From the NCBI GenBank assembly GCA_035509195.1, contig DATJLT010000328.1, forward strand, positions 1-30,345: 30,345 nucleotides of DNA. The letters run 5' to 3'. A program made the position numbers and the translations under genes. Of the stretch, positions 14,626-21,365 are shown one piece after another (the stretch's first letter is position 1; every line of letters starts with the position of its first letter). The notes below the pieces were generated by a model, which saw only the letters and a list, made by a program, of their open reading frames with translations, was not told the DNA's origin and searched no databases. This DNA is from Chersky-822 sp035509195. GTDB taxonomy: Bacteria; Actinomycetota; Actinomycetes; Streptosporangiales; Streptosporangiaceae.

Positions 14626-16476
14626 GTGCCGAACGAACAGCAAAAGGAGTTCTTCCCGCCGACCGCGCTCGAATCGTCAGCGCGGGCACTTGGCGCTGAC
14701 ACGGTCCGCTATCGCATCGACTACGTCATGCTTCCCGCCAGCGACGGCACCCGGCTGGCCACGGTCGTGATCAGGCCGAAGGCCGAAGGCACGTACCCGA
14801 CGTTCATGATCCGCACCCCGTACGCGACGACCTCGTTCGACCGGCTTGGAGACCTGCAGAAGAAGCTGTTCGAGAAGGATTACGTCGTCATCGTGCAGAA
14901 CGAGCGCGGCACCGAGTGGTCAGAAGGCGAGTTCGGTTTCCTTACCAGGACAACAGACGACGCGATGGACACCCTCACCTGGATCGCGGCCCAGCCCTGG
15001 TCAAACGGCAAGGTAGGACTGCACGGCTGCTCCTCATCGGCGGAGAACCAGCTCAAGCTCGCCGCGATCGGGCATCCGGCGCTGACGGCCTGCATCCCGA
15101 TGAGCTCTGGTGCCGGCATCGGGTCGATCCCCGGCAACGAGTACCGCCAGGGCTGCTTCTATCACGGTGGCGTTCCGATGCTGAAGACGTGGGCGCTCTG
15201 GTATGCGCCTTTCGGCATCAGGATCAGGCCAAAGCTGCCGCAGGTCGACAGCGACGACGAACGCTCGCGGATCTTCCGCCGGTTCTCCGTCAGCTCCCCC
15301 GACTTCAGGCAGCCCGAGTACGCGGCCGCTCTGGCCAAGTCGACCCTCGAAGCGCCGAGCGGCCAGGTGCTTCGCCGGATGGGCGCTCCGCTTACCGGGT
15401 TCGAGGAAGCCATGTCGACCGGCCCGGCCGGACCTGGCTGGGCGCAGGTGGACCTCATCGACGCCAGCCACACGGGAGCGACGCCGTCGATCAACATCAA
15501 CGGCTGGATGGACGTCGGCGCTTACGAAACCGTGAAGCTGTTCGAATTCCAGCAGCACCACCCCGAGCAGTACCTGATCATGTCGCCGACCGAGCACTGC
15601 AAGATGACGACGACGGCTCGCGATGCCAAGCTCGGCGACCGCCCGATGGGCGACACCAAGTTCCCCTACGACGAGATCACCGCCTCCTGGTTCCACCGCT
15701 GGCTCCTCGATGACGAGGAAGCATGGCAGCCGATGCCGAAGGTGCAGGTCTTCTTGATGGGCGCGGGGGCCTGGCTGACCGGTGACCGCTGGCCGCTACC
15801 TGAAACGGAAGCTGCCTCGCTGTACCTGAGCAGCCGCGGCTCGGCCAGCACGCTCTGGGGCGACGGCTCCCTCGCCGGAGAACCAGGCGAGCCGGGCAGC
15901 GACAGCTTCATCGCAGACCCGCACAATCCGGTGCCGAGCATCGGCGGCGACCTGGGCACCTACACGTCGGTGTGCTCTGACCAGCGCCCGGTCGAATGCC
16001 GCGCCGACGTGCTGGTCTACAGCACCCAGGTACTCGATGAGCCCATGGCGATCGCCGGCGACGTCAGCGCAGAACTGTACGTCGAGGCCGATGTCAAAGA
16101 CACCGACATCTTCGTCAAGCTGCTCGACGTGTACCCGGACGGCACCGCCTACAACCTGGCCGACACCTGCTTGCGCCTTCGCTACCGCGACAGCATGACA
16201 GAACCCTCTGACCTGACGCCCGGCGAGATTTACCACATCGAGATCCCCGGCATCACCACGGCCAACTACTTCCCTGCCGGGCACCGGCTCAGGATCGAGA
16301 TCGCCGGCGCGAACTTCCCCCTAGCCGACCGCAACTGGCACACCGGCGGCCCCAACGAAGAAGAATCAGACGGCCCGGTCGCCCACGTCACCCTCCACCA
16401 CGGCAAGTACCACCCGTCAAGGATCAGGTACCGCCGCTACACAGGAACGATCGAGGCCCAAGCCAGCCCGGCGTAG
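14626..16476 (+). CDS. CocE/NonD family alpha/beta hydrolase
   Basis: The protein has 616 residues from a GTG with GGGGG 9 nt upstream. It has an N-terminal alpha/beta-hydrolase of the X-Pro dipeptidyl-peptidase S15/cocaine-esterase class: MLPASDGTRLAT, FMIRTPY, QNERGTEWSEG, the nucleophile elbow GLHGCSSSAE (Ser136), acid Asp296 in NGWMDVGAY and His324 in PTEHCKM. From about residue 440 a C-terminal jelly roll follows (PMAIAGDVSAELYVEADVKDTDIFVKLLDVYPDG... LRIEIAGANFP), the usual second domain. The elbow has Cys-Ser-Ser where GxSYxG is common. No signal peptide is seen, so it acts in the cytoplasm. Substrate (ester or acyl-peptide) is not determined. It may be cotranscribed with the beta-helix gene. 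Confidence 0.93.
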   Translation: MPNEQQKEFFPPTALESSARALGADTVRYRIDYVMLPASDGTRLATVVIRPKAEGTYPTFMIRTPYATTSFDRLGDLQKKLFEKDYVVIVQNERGTEWSEGEFGFLTRTTDDAMDTLTWIAAQPWSNGKVGLHGCSSSAENQLKLAAIGHPALTACIPMSSGAGIGSIPGNEYRQGCFYHGGVPMLKTWALWYAPFGIRIRPKLPQVDSDDERSRIFRRFSVSSPDFRQPEYAAALAKSTLEAPSGQVLRRMGAPLTGFEEAMSTGPAGPGWAQVDLIDASHTGATPSININGWMDVGAYETVKLFEFQQHHPEQYLIMSPTEHCKMTTTARDAKLGDRPMGDTKFPYDEITASWFHRWLLDDEEAWQPMPKVQVFLMGAGAWLTGDRWPLPETEAASLYLSSRGSASTLWGDGSLAGEPGEPGSDSFIADPHNPVPSIGGDLGTYTSVCSDQRPVECRADVLVYSTQVLDEPMAIAGDVSAELYVEADVKDTDIFVKLLDVYPDGTAYNLADTCLRLRYRDSMTEPSDLTPGEIYHIEIPGITTANYFPAGHRLRIEIAGANFPLADRNWHTGGPNEEESDGPVAHVTLHHGKYHPSRIRYRRYTGTIEAQASPA

Positions 16477-16561
16477 CGCCCGCTAACCCCATCAAACCAG
16501 GGATTGGTGTTGGCCGGGCCGGGCCGCGCGGTTGCCACGCTCAGATAGGGTTCGTAGTGCT

Positions 16562-17362
16562 ATGGGTGAGCACAAGCCGCGCGACATTGACGTTTCGACG
16601 CCGAATGTGGCCAGGATCTACGACTACTTTCTCGGCGGCAAGGACAACTTCGCCGTCGATCGTGAGGCTGCCGCGCAATTGACGGCCATGATGCCGTTCC
16701 TGCCGCAGGTCGCGGTCGCGAACCGGGTATTCGTCCGACGGGCGGTTAAAGTGCTCACGGCCGACTACGGCATCCGCCAGTTCATTGACCTCGGCGCCGG
16801 CCTGCCGACTCAGCAGAGCGTGCACATGGTGGCCCAGGCCATCGCGCCCGAGTCGCGCGTCGTCTACGTCGACAACGACCCCGTCGTGTGCAGTCACGGG
16901 CGGGCGCTGCTGGAAGGCGACAACTCCGCCATGGTCGAGGGCAGCTTGCTCAAGCCCGACGAGGTCCTTGACGCCGAGGTCACCAGATCCATGATCGACT
17001 TCAAGCAGCCGTTCGCGCTCCTGATGGCCGCTGTGCTCCATTTCGTGCCCGATGAGAAGAACCCGCACGGCATCATCACGAGATTCCGCGACGTGATGGT
17101 ACCTGGCAGCGCTCTCGTCATCTCACACGGGACAATTGAGACCGATCCTGACGACCCGCGGGCACGGCTCTCCTCACGGGTCTACAGCCAGGCCTCCGCG
17201 AGGCTTTCACTCCGCCCCCTCGATGAGGTGCGGGCGTTCTTCGCCGGCTTTGAGCTGATCGAGCCGGGCCTGGCCCTTACCTCGGACTGGCGCGCCGACG
17301 GCACCGAACCCACCGACGGCATCGCCGATACCATGCGCTGTGCCGTCGGGATCTTGCGCTAG
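16562..17362 (+). CDS. SAM-dependent methyltransferase, Methyltransf_19 (DUF574-type)
   Basis: The protein has 266 residues with the characteristic actinomycete signature: TPNVARIYDYFLGGKDNF at the N-terminus, the SAM loop FIDLGAGLPTQ, VVYVDNDPVV, PFALLMAAVLHFV and the C-terminal SRVYSQASARLSLRPLDEVRAFFAGFELIEPGL. These proteins occur in many copies per genome and their substrates are unknown. The ATG at 16562 is preceded by TAGGGT (16546-16551) and no ribosome site, suggesting a very short leader. A further in-frame start 30 bp upstream lacks support. The last 156 bp lie antisense to the MarR gene's 3' end. Confidence 0.92.
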   Translation: MGEHKPRDIDVSTPNVARIYDYFLGGKDNFAVDREAAAQLTAMMPFLPQVAVANRVFVRRAVKVLTADYGIRQFIDLGAGLPTQQSVHMVAQAIAPESRVVYVDNDPVVCSHGRALLEGDNSAMVEGSLLKPDEVLDAEVTRSMIDFKQPFALLMAAVLHFVPDEKNPHGIITRFRDVMVPGSALVISHGTIETDPDDPRARLSSRVYSQASARLSLRPLDEVRAFFAGFELIEPGLALTSDWRADGTEPTDGIADTMRCAVGILR

Positions 17363-17839
17363 GCGCCTTCGGATCCGGTCGTAGAAGCTCTCGCGCCGCA
17401 AGGCGTGCTCCAGGTCGCTCACCACGAGGGTCAGCGGATAGGGTATCTCGGCCTCGAGCTCGGCGATCGCAGCCTCGGTGGCCCGCCATTCCGCCGCAAG
17501 CAGGCCCATGATCCCGCGGGTCTTTTCTGTCAGTTCCACCCGCTTGCTGCGGGCGTCAGGTCCGGGCGTGGTGACGACGAAGCCCGCGTCGCGCATAGCG
17601 GCGACCTTCTGGCTGATCGCCGAGTGCGTGCGATCTACCGCGTCGGCCAGCTCGGTGAGCGTCATCGGGCCGTACTCGTGCAAGGTGAGCAGTTCCATCA
17701 CCCAGCTCTGCTTGAACCCGGTGACGTGCGCATCGGTGTACACCCGGTTGATGTCGGCCGCGATGGCGCCCTGCAGTTGGTACAGCGGCCACCAGCGCCC
17801 GTGCTCTACGCCTGGCCGAAGTTGACGTCGCTCACTCAC
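17207..17839 (-). CDS. MarR-family regulator with antisense-derived C-terminal tail
   Basis: The product has 210 residues. Residues 1-160 are an ordinary MarR protein: dimerisation helices, then the winged helix MTLTELADAVDRTHSAISQKVAAMRDAGFV, the wing PGPDARSKRVELT and C-terminal helices to RIRRRL. Residues 161-210 are read from the antisense strand of the methyltransferase gene and look unlike MarR sequence, so the ancestral stop seems lost. The GTG at 17839 lies 6 nt after a perfect TATAAT (17846-17851 on the minus strand), so the transcript is probably leaderless. It diverges from the MFS transporter across a 26-bp palindrome, the usual layout for a MarR that represses itself and an exporter. 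Confidence 0.9.
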   Translation of the reverse strand: MSERRQLRPGVEHGRWWPLYQLQGAIAADINRVYTDAHVTGFKQSWVMELLTLHEYGPMTLTELADAVDRTHSAISQKVAAMRDAGFVVTTPGPDARSKRVELTEKTRGIMGLLAAEWRATEAAIAELEAEIPYPLTLVVSDLEHALRRESFYDRIRRRLAQDPDGTAHGIGDAVGGFGAVGAPVRGKGQARLDQLKAGEERPHLIEGAE

Positions 17840-17845
17840 GGTCCC

Positions 17846-17851
17846 ATTATA
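17846..17851 (-). promoter_or_regulatory. Consensus -10 box TATAAT of the marR gene
   Basis: A perfect TATAAT on the minus strand ends 6 nt before the GTG start. The -35 position (around CACTTA) falls inside the palindrome, so a bound repressor would block the promoter. Confidence 0.65.
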
Positions 17852-17854
17852 GTT

Positions 17855-17880
17855 TAACAGTACTTATATAAGTGCTGTTA
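17855..17880. promoter_or_regulatory. 26-bp palindromic MarR operator
   Basis: Half sites TAACAGTACTT (17855-17865) and AAGTGCTGTTA (17870-17880) flank a central ATAT, with a single mismatched pair. The palindrome sits between the divergent marR and MFS genes and overlaps a TTAACA -35-like box (17854-17859) for the transporter. Confidence 0.8.
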
Positions 17881-17902
17881 GAACCTCTGGGGAGTGACCG
17901 CC

Positions 17903-19327
17903 TTGAAACTCCTGGCCGATGTCAGCCCGCTGCGCGAGTCACCAGCGTTCAGGCGGCTCTGGGTTGGCACCACCACCTCGTCGGTGGGCAGCGCGCTGAC
18001 CAGGTTCGCGGTGATGCTCCAGGTCTACGACGTCACGAGGTCCTCGTTCGCGGTCGGCGCCATCGGCATCGCGCAGCTTGTGCCCCTGCTGCTGATCGGA
18101 CTGCCAGGCGGCTCGCTCGCTGACCGGGTCGACCGGCGCAAGCTCGTGCTGATCTGCAACTGCGGCACCACCCTTGGCGCGGTCGCGCTGACGGTCCAGG
18201 CCTTCGCCGGGTCGCGGAGCGTCTGGCTGCTCTATGTCCTGGTCACGATCCAGGCCTCGATCAGTTCGGTCAGCGTGCCCGCCAGGCAGACCTTCGTCCC
18301 CCGGCTCCTGCCGAAGAGCAAGCTACAGGCCGGCCTGGCACTTAACCGGCTGAGCTTCCAGATCATGCTGATCGTCGGCCCCGCACTGGCCGGCGTGATC
18401 ACCGCGGTGCCCGTGCTCGGGCTGCGCGGCTGCTACCTGATTGACACCCTGAGCTTCGCGGCCAGCTTCTACGGCGTGCTGCGGATGCCGGCCATGCCGC
18501 CTGACACGAAGGCCAAGACCCGGCCAGGACTCCGTTCCGTGGTCCAGGGCGTCGCCTACATCGGGCGCACTCCTGTCCTGGCTGGCGCCTTCCTCGCCGA
18601 CCTCAACGCCACCATTTTCGGGTTGCCTATCGCCTTGTTCCCCGCCATCAACGCCGAGCGCTTCGGCGGCGACCCGCGCACGCTCGGCCTGTTCACCGCC
18701 GCCATCGGCGTCGGCGGCCTGGTCAGCGGGGTGTTCTCCGGGCCGCTTAAGCACCTGGCGAGGCAAGGCCTTGCCATGATCGCGGCCGTCGCCATCTGGG
18801 GTGCGGCGTTCGCCGGGTTCGCGTTGGCGGACAGCCTCTGGCTGACCTTGACCATGCTGGCAGTCGCCGGAGCCGCCGACACGTTCACCGTGGTGCTGCG
18901 CGGCACGATCGTCCAGACAACGACGCCAGACGAGCTACGCGGCCGGGTGACCGCCGCCGACTTCGTTGTGGGCGGAGGAGGCGGCCAACTGGGGAACGTG
19001 GAAGCCGGTGCGGTCGCCTCCCTCACCACCCCCGTGATCAGCGCGCTGTCCGGCGGCCTCGCTACCGTCGCCGTCGCCGTGATCATCGCGTTCGCGCTGC
19101 CGGCCTTCACGAGGTACAAGTACCAGCCGCTACCCGAACGTGAAGTCGTAGGCCTGAACTCCGTGACCGACCTTGAGCAGCAGGGTGCCGGTCCTGCTGG
19201 CGGAGGCATGGAAGAGCGTGTAGAGGCGGGGAGTGCCGCCGACACGGATGGTCTGGGTCGCCTTGCCGTTGACGGAGACGCTGATCTTCCCCGAGCCGCC
19301 GAGCACCAGGTAGACGTCGCTGGCTAG
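17903..19327 (+). CDS. MFS exporter (EntS/DHA3-like) with antisense-derived C-terminal tail
   Basis: Twelve-helix major facilitator of the DHA3/enterobactin-exporter type: N-terminal SPAFRRLWVGTTTSSVGSALTRFAV, the loop 2-3 motif GGSLADRVDRRKLV, ASISSVSVPARQTFVPRLLP and, in the second half, DELRGRVTAADFVVGGGGGQLGNVEAG. It probably exports a drug-like compound. I prefer the TTG at 17903 (8 nt after GGGGAG) over the GTG at 17894, which overlaps that site; this gives 474 residues. Transmembrane sequence ends near PAFTRYKY. Residues 410-474 are read from the antisense of the dipZ 3' end (198-bp overlap) and are hydrophilic. Likely regulated by the divergent MarR. Confidence 0.9.
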   Translation: MKLLADVSPLRESPAFRRLWVGTTTSSVGSALTRFAVMLQVYDVTRSSFAVGAIGIAQLVPLLLIGLPGGSLADRVDRRKLVLICNCGTTLGAVALTVQAFAGSRSVWLLYVLVTIQASISSVSVPARQTFVPRLLPKSKLQAGLALNRLSFQIMLIVGPALAGVITAVPVLGLRGCYLIDTLSFAASFYGVLRMPAMPPDTKAKTRPGLRSVVQGVAYIGRTPVLAGAFLADLNATIFGLPIALFPAINAERFGGDPRTLGLFTAAIGVGGLVSGVFSGPLKHLARQGLAMIAAVAIWGAAFAGFALADSLWLTLTMLAVAGAADTFTVVLRGTIVQTTTPDELRGRVTAADFVVGGGGGQLGNVEAGAVASLTTPVISALSGGLATVAVAVIIAFALPAFTRYKYQPLPEREVVGLNSVTDLEQQGAGPAGGGMEERVEAGSAADTDGLGRLAVDGDADLPRAAEHQVDVAG

Positions 19328-20839
19328 GAACCTCAGCTCAAGCTGAGCGCCTCCGCCGGCGGTGGCTTCCTGAGCGTGGTCGGTCCAGGTACCTGAAAGG
19401 CCGAGACCGCCGAGCGGAAGCCGCTCGGGGAACTTGTAGACCTGCGGGGCGTCCTTGAGTACCGGCTTGCTCGTCACCAGGTACTGAAGCCGCTCGTAGC
19501 CGAGATAGGTTTCCGGGCTCAGCTCCCCTGTCGGAGTCAGGTTGGGCACGCTGGTCGGCGGCGGCAGCTTGAGTCCCGGATGTGCCTCGGCGAGCAACTG
19601 CCTGATGAGCTGCTCGGTCGTGCTGTAGTCGCCTTCGCCGAAGTGCACGTGACGAACGTCGCCCTGAGCGTCGACGAGATAGTCGGCTGGCCAGTACTCG
19701 TTGTCGTAGGCGTCCCAGGTGGCGTAGTTGTCGTCAATCGCTACCGGGTAACGGACACCGAGCGCAGCCGACTGCGCTTTCACGTTCGAAACCACGTGCT
19801 CGAAGGCGAACTCGGGCGTGTGCACGCCGACAACGACGAAACCGTACTTCGCGTACCTGCTGTACCAGGCCTCGACATGCGGCAGGGTGCGCTGGCAGTT
19901 AATGCAGGAATACGTCCAGAAGTCGACGAGCACGACCTTGCCGCGCAGCGACCTGATCGAGAGCGGCTTGCCGCCAGGGGTATTCAGCCAGGCCGTGATC
20001 CCGGTGAAGTTCGGCGCCTGCCCGCAGTTGATCAGCCCGGTCGCGTTGCTGTCACACGAGGTCAGCGCGGTGTGCTTGACCCCGGTGAGCGTGTTGAGTT
20101 CCTTGCGGATCTTCTTGCCGCCCTGCAGGGCACTGGAGTAGCTCGGCACGTCCTTCTGCAGCCCGTCGAACACGTTGAACGCGATCGCGACCGCCATCAC
20201 CACGAGCACGGCCCCGCCGACCTGCCTCACCAGCGGTGCCCGTCGCCTGAACGCGCCGATACGCCCGGAGAGCTGACTCCCGGCAACCGCGATCACCAGC
20301 AGCGGAACGGCAGTGCCAACGGCGAACCCCGCGGTCACGAACACGGCTGTCAGCCCGACCCTGTGCGTCGCGCCGACGACCGTGATCGCGGCCAGCACCG
20401 GCCCCGCGCAAGGCACATAGAGCACGCCGAGCGCCAGCCCGAGCAGGAATCCCCCGGCCCGCCCGCTCGGACGCCGCGCGCTGACCCGCGCGAATGGCCG
20501 CTCAAGCAGCAGCCCAAGCGGCGGAATCAGGTACCCGAGCCCGACCAGGACGAGCAAGGCGATCCCGGCGTCGCGCAGCGAGTCAGCGGGCAAACGCAGC
20601 AGCGAGATAACCTCGGACCCCGCCAGGATGAGCAAGCTGAAACTGAGGATCAGGCCGGCCACCACCGCCAGCGGCCGCCCAAGCCGCCATCGCGGCTCCC
20701 CCGCACCTCGCTCGAGCTCGCCAGATCCATCCGCTCTGGTCACACCCGCCACGAGTACCACGGGAAGCACCGGCAGAATGCACGGCGAAATGCCTGCCAG
20801 GAACCCCGCGACAACGCCAACGAACACCAGCCCGACCAT
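19130..20839 (-). CDS. dipZ: DipZ-like protein: CcdA membrane domain fused to thioredoxin-like domain
   Basis: The protein has 569 residues. Residues 1-225 are a CcdA-type membrane electron carrier with the redox cysteines Cys20 (SPCILPVLP) and Cys144 (YVPCAGP). An extracytoplasmic linker with Cys262 and Cys272 follows. Residues 275-430 are a redoxin/TlpA-like domain with active site SCINC (Cys312, Cys315) in DFWTYSCINCQRTLPHV. Residues 440-569 form the DipZ C-terminal beta-rich domain. This order matches mycobacterial DipZ (Rv2874 type), which passes reducing power from cytoplasmic thioredoxin to proteins outside the membrane. GGAAGG lies 6 nt before the ATG. The conserved end (GVQAYDFTFG) is the part overlapped by the MFS tail, so this gene is the intact partner. 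Confidence 0.93.
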   Translation of the reverse strand: MVGLVFVGVVAGFLAGISPCILPVLPVVLVAGVTRADGSGELERGAGEPRWRLGRPLAVVAGLILSFSLLILAGSEVISLLRLPADSLRDAGIALLVLVGLGYLIPPLGLLLERPFARVSARRPSGRAGGFLLGLALGVLYVPCAGPVLAAITVVGATHRVGLTAVFVTAGFAVGTAVPLLVIAVAGSQLSGRIGAFRRRAPLVRQVGGAVLVVMAVAIAFNVFDGLQKDVPSYSSALQGGKKIRKELNTLTGVKHTALTSCDSNATGLINCGQAPNFTGITAWLNTPGGKPLSIRSLRGKVVLVDFWTYSCINCQRTLPHVEAWYSRYAKYGFVVVGVHTPEFAFEHVVSNVKAQSAALGVRYPVAIDDNYATWDAYDNEYWPADYLVDAQGDVRHVHFGEGDYSTTEQLIRQLLAEAHPGLKLPPPTSVPNLTPTGELSPETYLGYERLQYLVTSKPVLKDAPQVYKFPERLPLGGLGLSGTWTDHAQEATAGGGAQLELRFLASDVYLVLGGSGKISVSVNGKATQTIRVGGTPRLYTLFHASASRTGTLLLKVGHGVQAYDFTFG

Positions 20840-20972
20840 GCCCAGCCTTCCGCCAGTTCGCCTCGCCCTTCACAACCGATTCGTAGCCGCCGGCCCTCTG
20901 TATTGCCGGGCCAAGCCGTCAGCGCGGAGTTCTTGGTGGCGTAAGCTGGCGATGGTTGAAAGGAGTACCAAA

Positions 20973-21365
20973 TTGGACGACAACGCGAGCCGAGCGGGGA
21001 GCAGGCCGGTTCTCCAGCCAGGGCCCGATCATCCGATCAGCGTCACTCCGACCGGGTCACGGGTGCTGGTCAAGGCCGGCGACGTGGTGGTCGCCGATTC
21101 CGCGAACGCACTGACGCTGCAGGAGTCGAACTATCCGGCGTGCCTGTACGTGCCGCTGGCTGACGTGAGCCCCGGCCTGCTCAGCCCGAGCAGCACGACC
21201 TCGTACTGCCCTTACAAGGGTGACTGCTCTTACTACTCGCTGGCGACTCCCGGCGGCGAGATAGCCGACGCCGTCTGGACCTACGCCAATCCTTACCCCT
21301 CGGTCGCCGCGATCGCCGGTCACGTCGCGTTCTACCCGAACAAGGTCACGATCACGGTTAGCTGA
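20973..21365 (+). CDS. DUF427 domain protein
   Basis: The protein has 130 residues. The TTG at 20973 has AAAGGAG 7 nt upstream and gives the expected short N-terminus. An ATG at 20952 lies upstream of that site. The DUF427 pattern is complete: PGPDHPISV, VLVKAGDVVVADSANALTLQES, CLYVPLADV, SYCPYKGDCSYYSL, VWTYANPYPSVAAIAGHVAFYPNKV. This small beta-rich fold is widespread in actinobacteria and its biochemical role is not known. It overlaps the convergent lysozyme gene by 8 bp (both stop codons lie within the overlap). Confidence 0.9.
   Translation: MDDNASRAGSRPVLQPGPDHPISVTPTGSRVLVKAGDVVVADSANALTLQESNYPACLYVPLADVSPGLLSPSSTTSYCPYKGDCSYYSLATPGGEIADAVWTYANPYPSVAAIAGHVAFYPNKVTITVS

Noticed and set aside
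19580..20944. 454-codon open frame on the plus strand opposite dipZ
   Set aside because: It is antisense to the CcdA and redoxin domains. The product is extremely rich in Arg, Gln, Pro and His, without family features.
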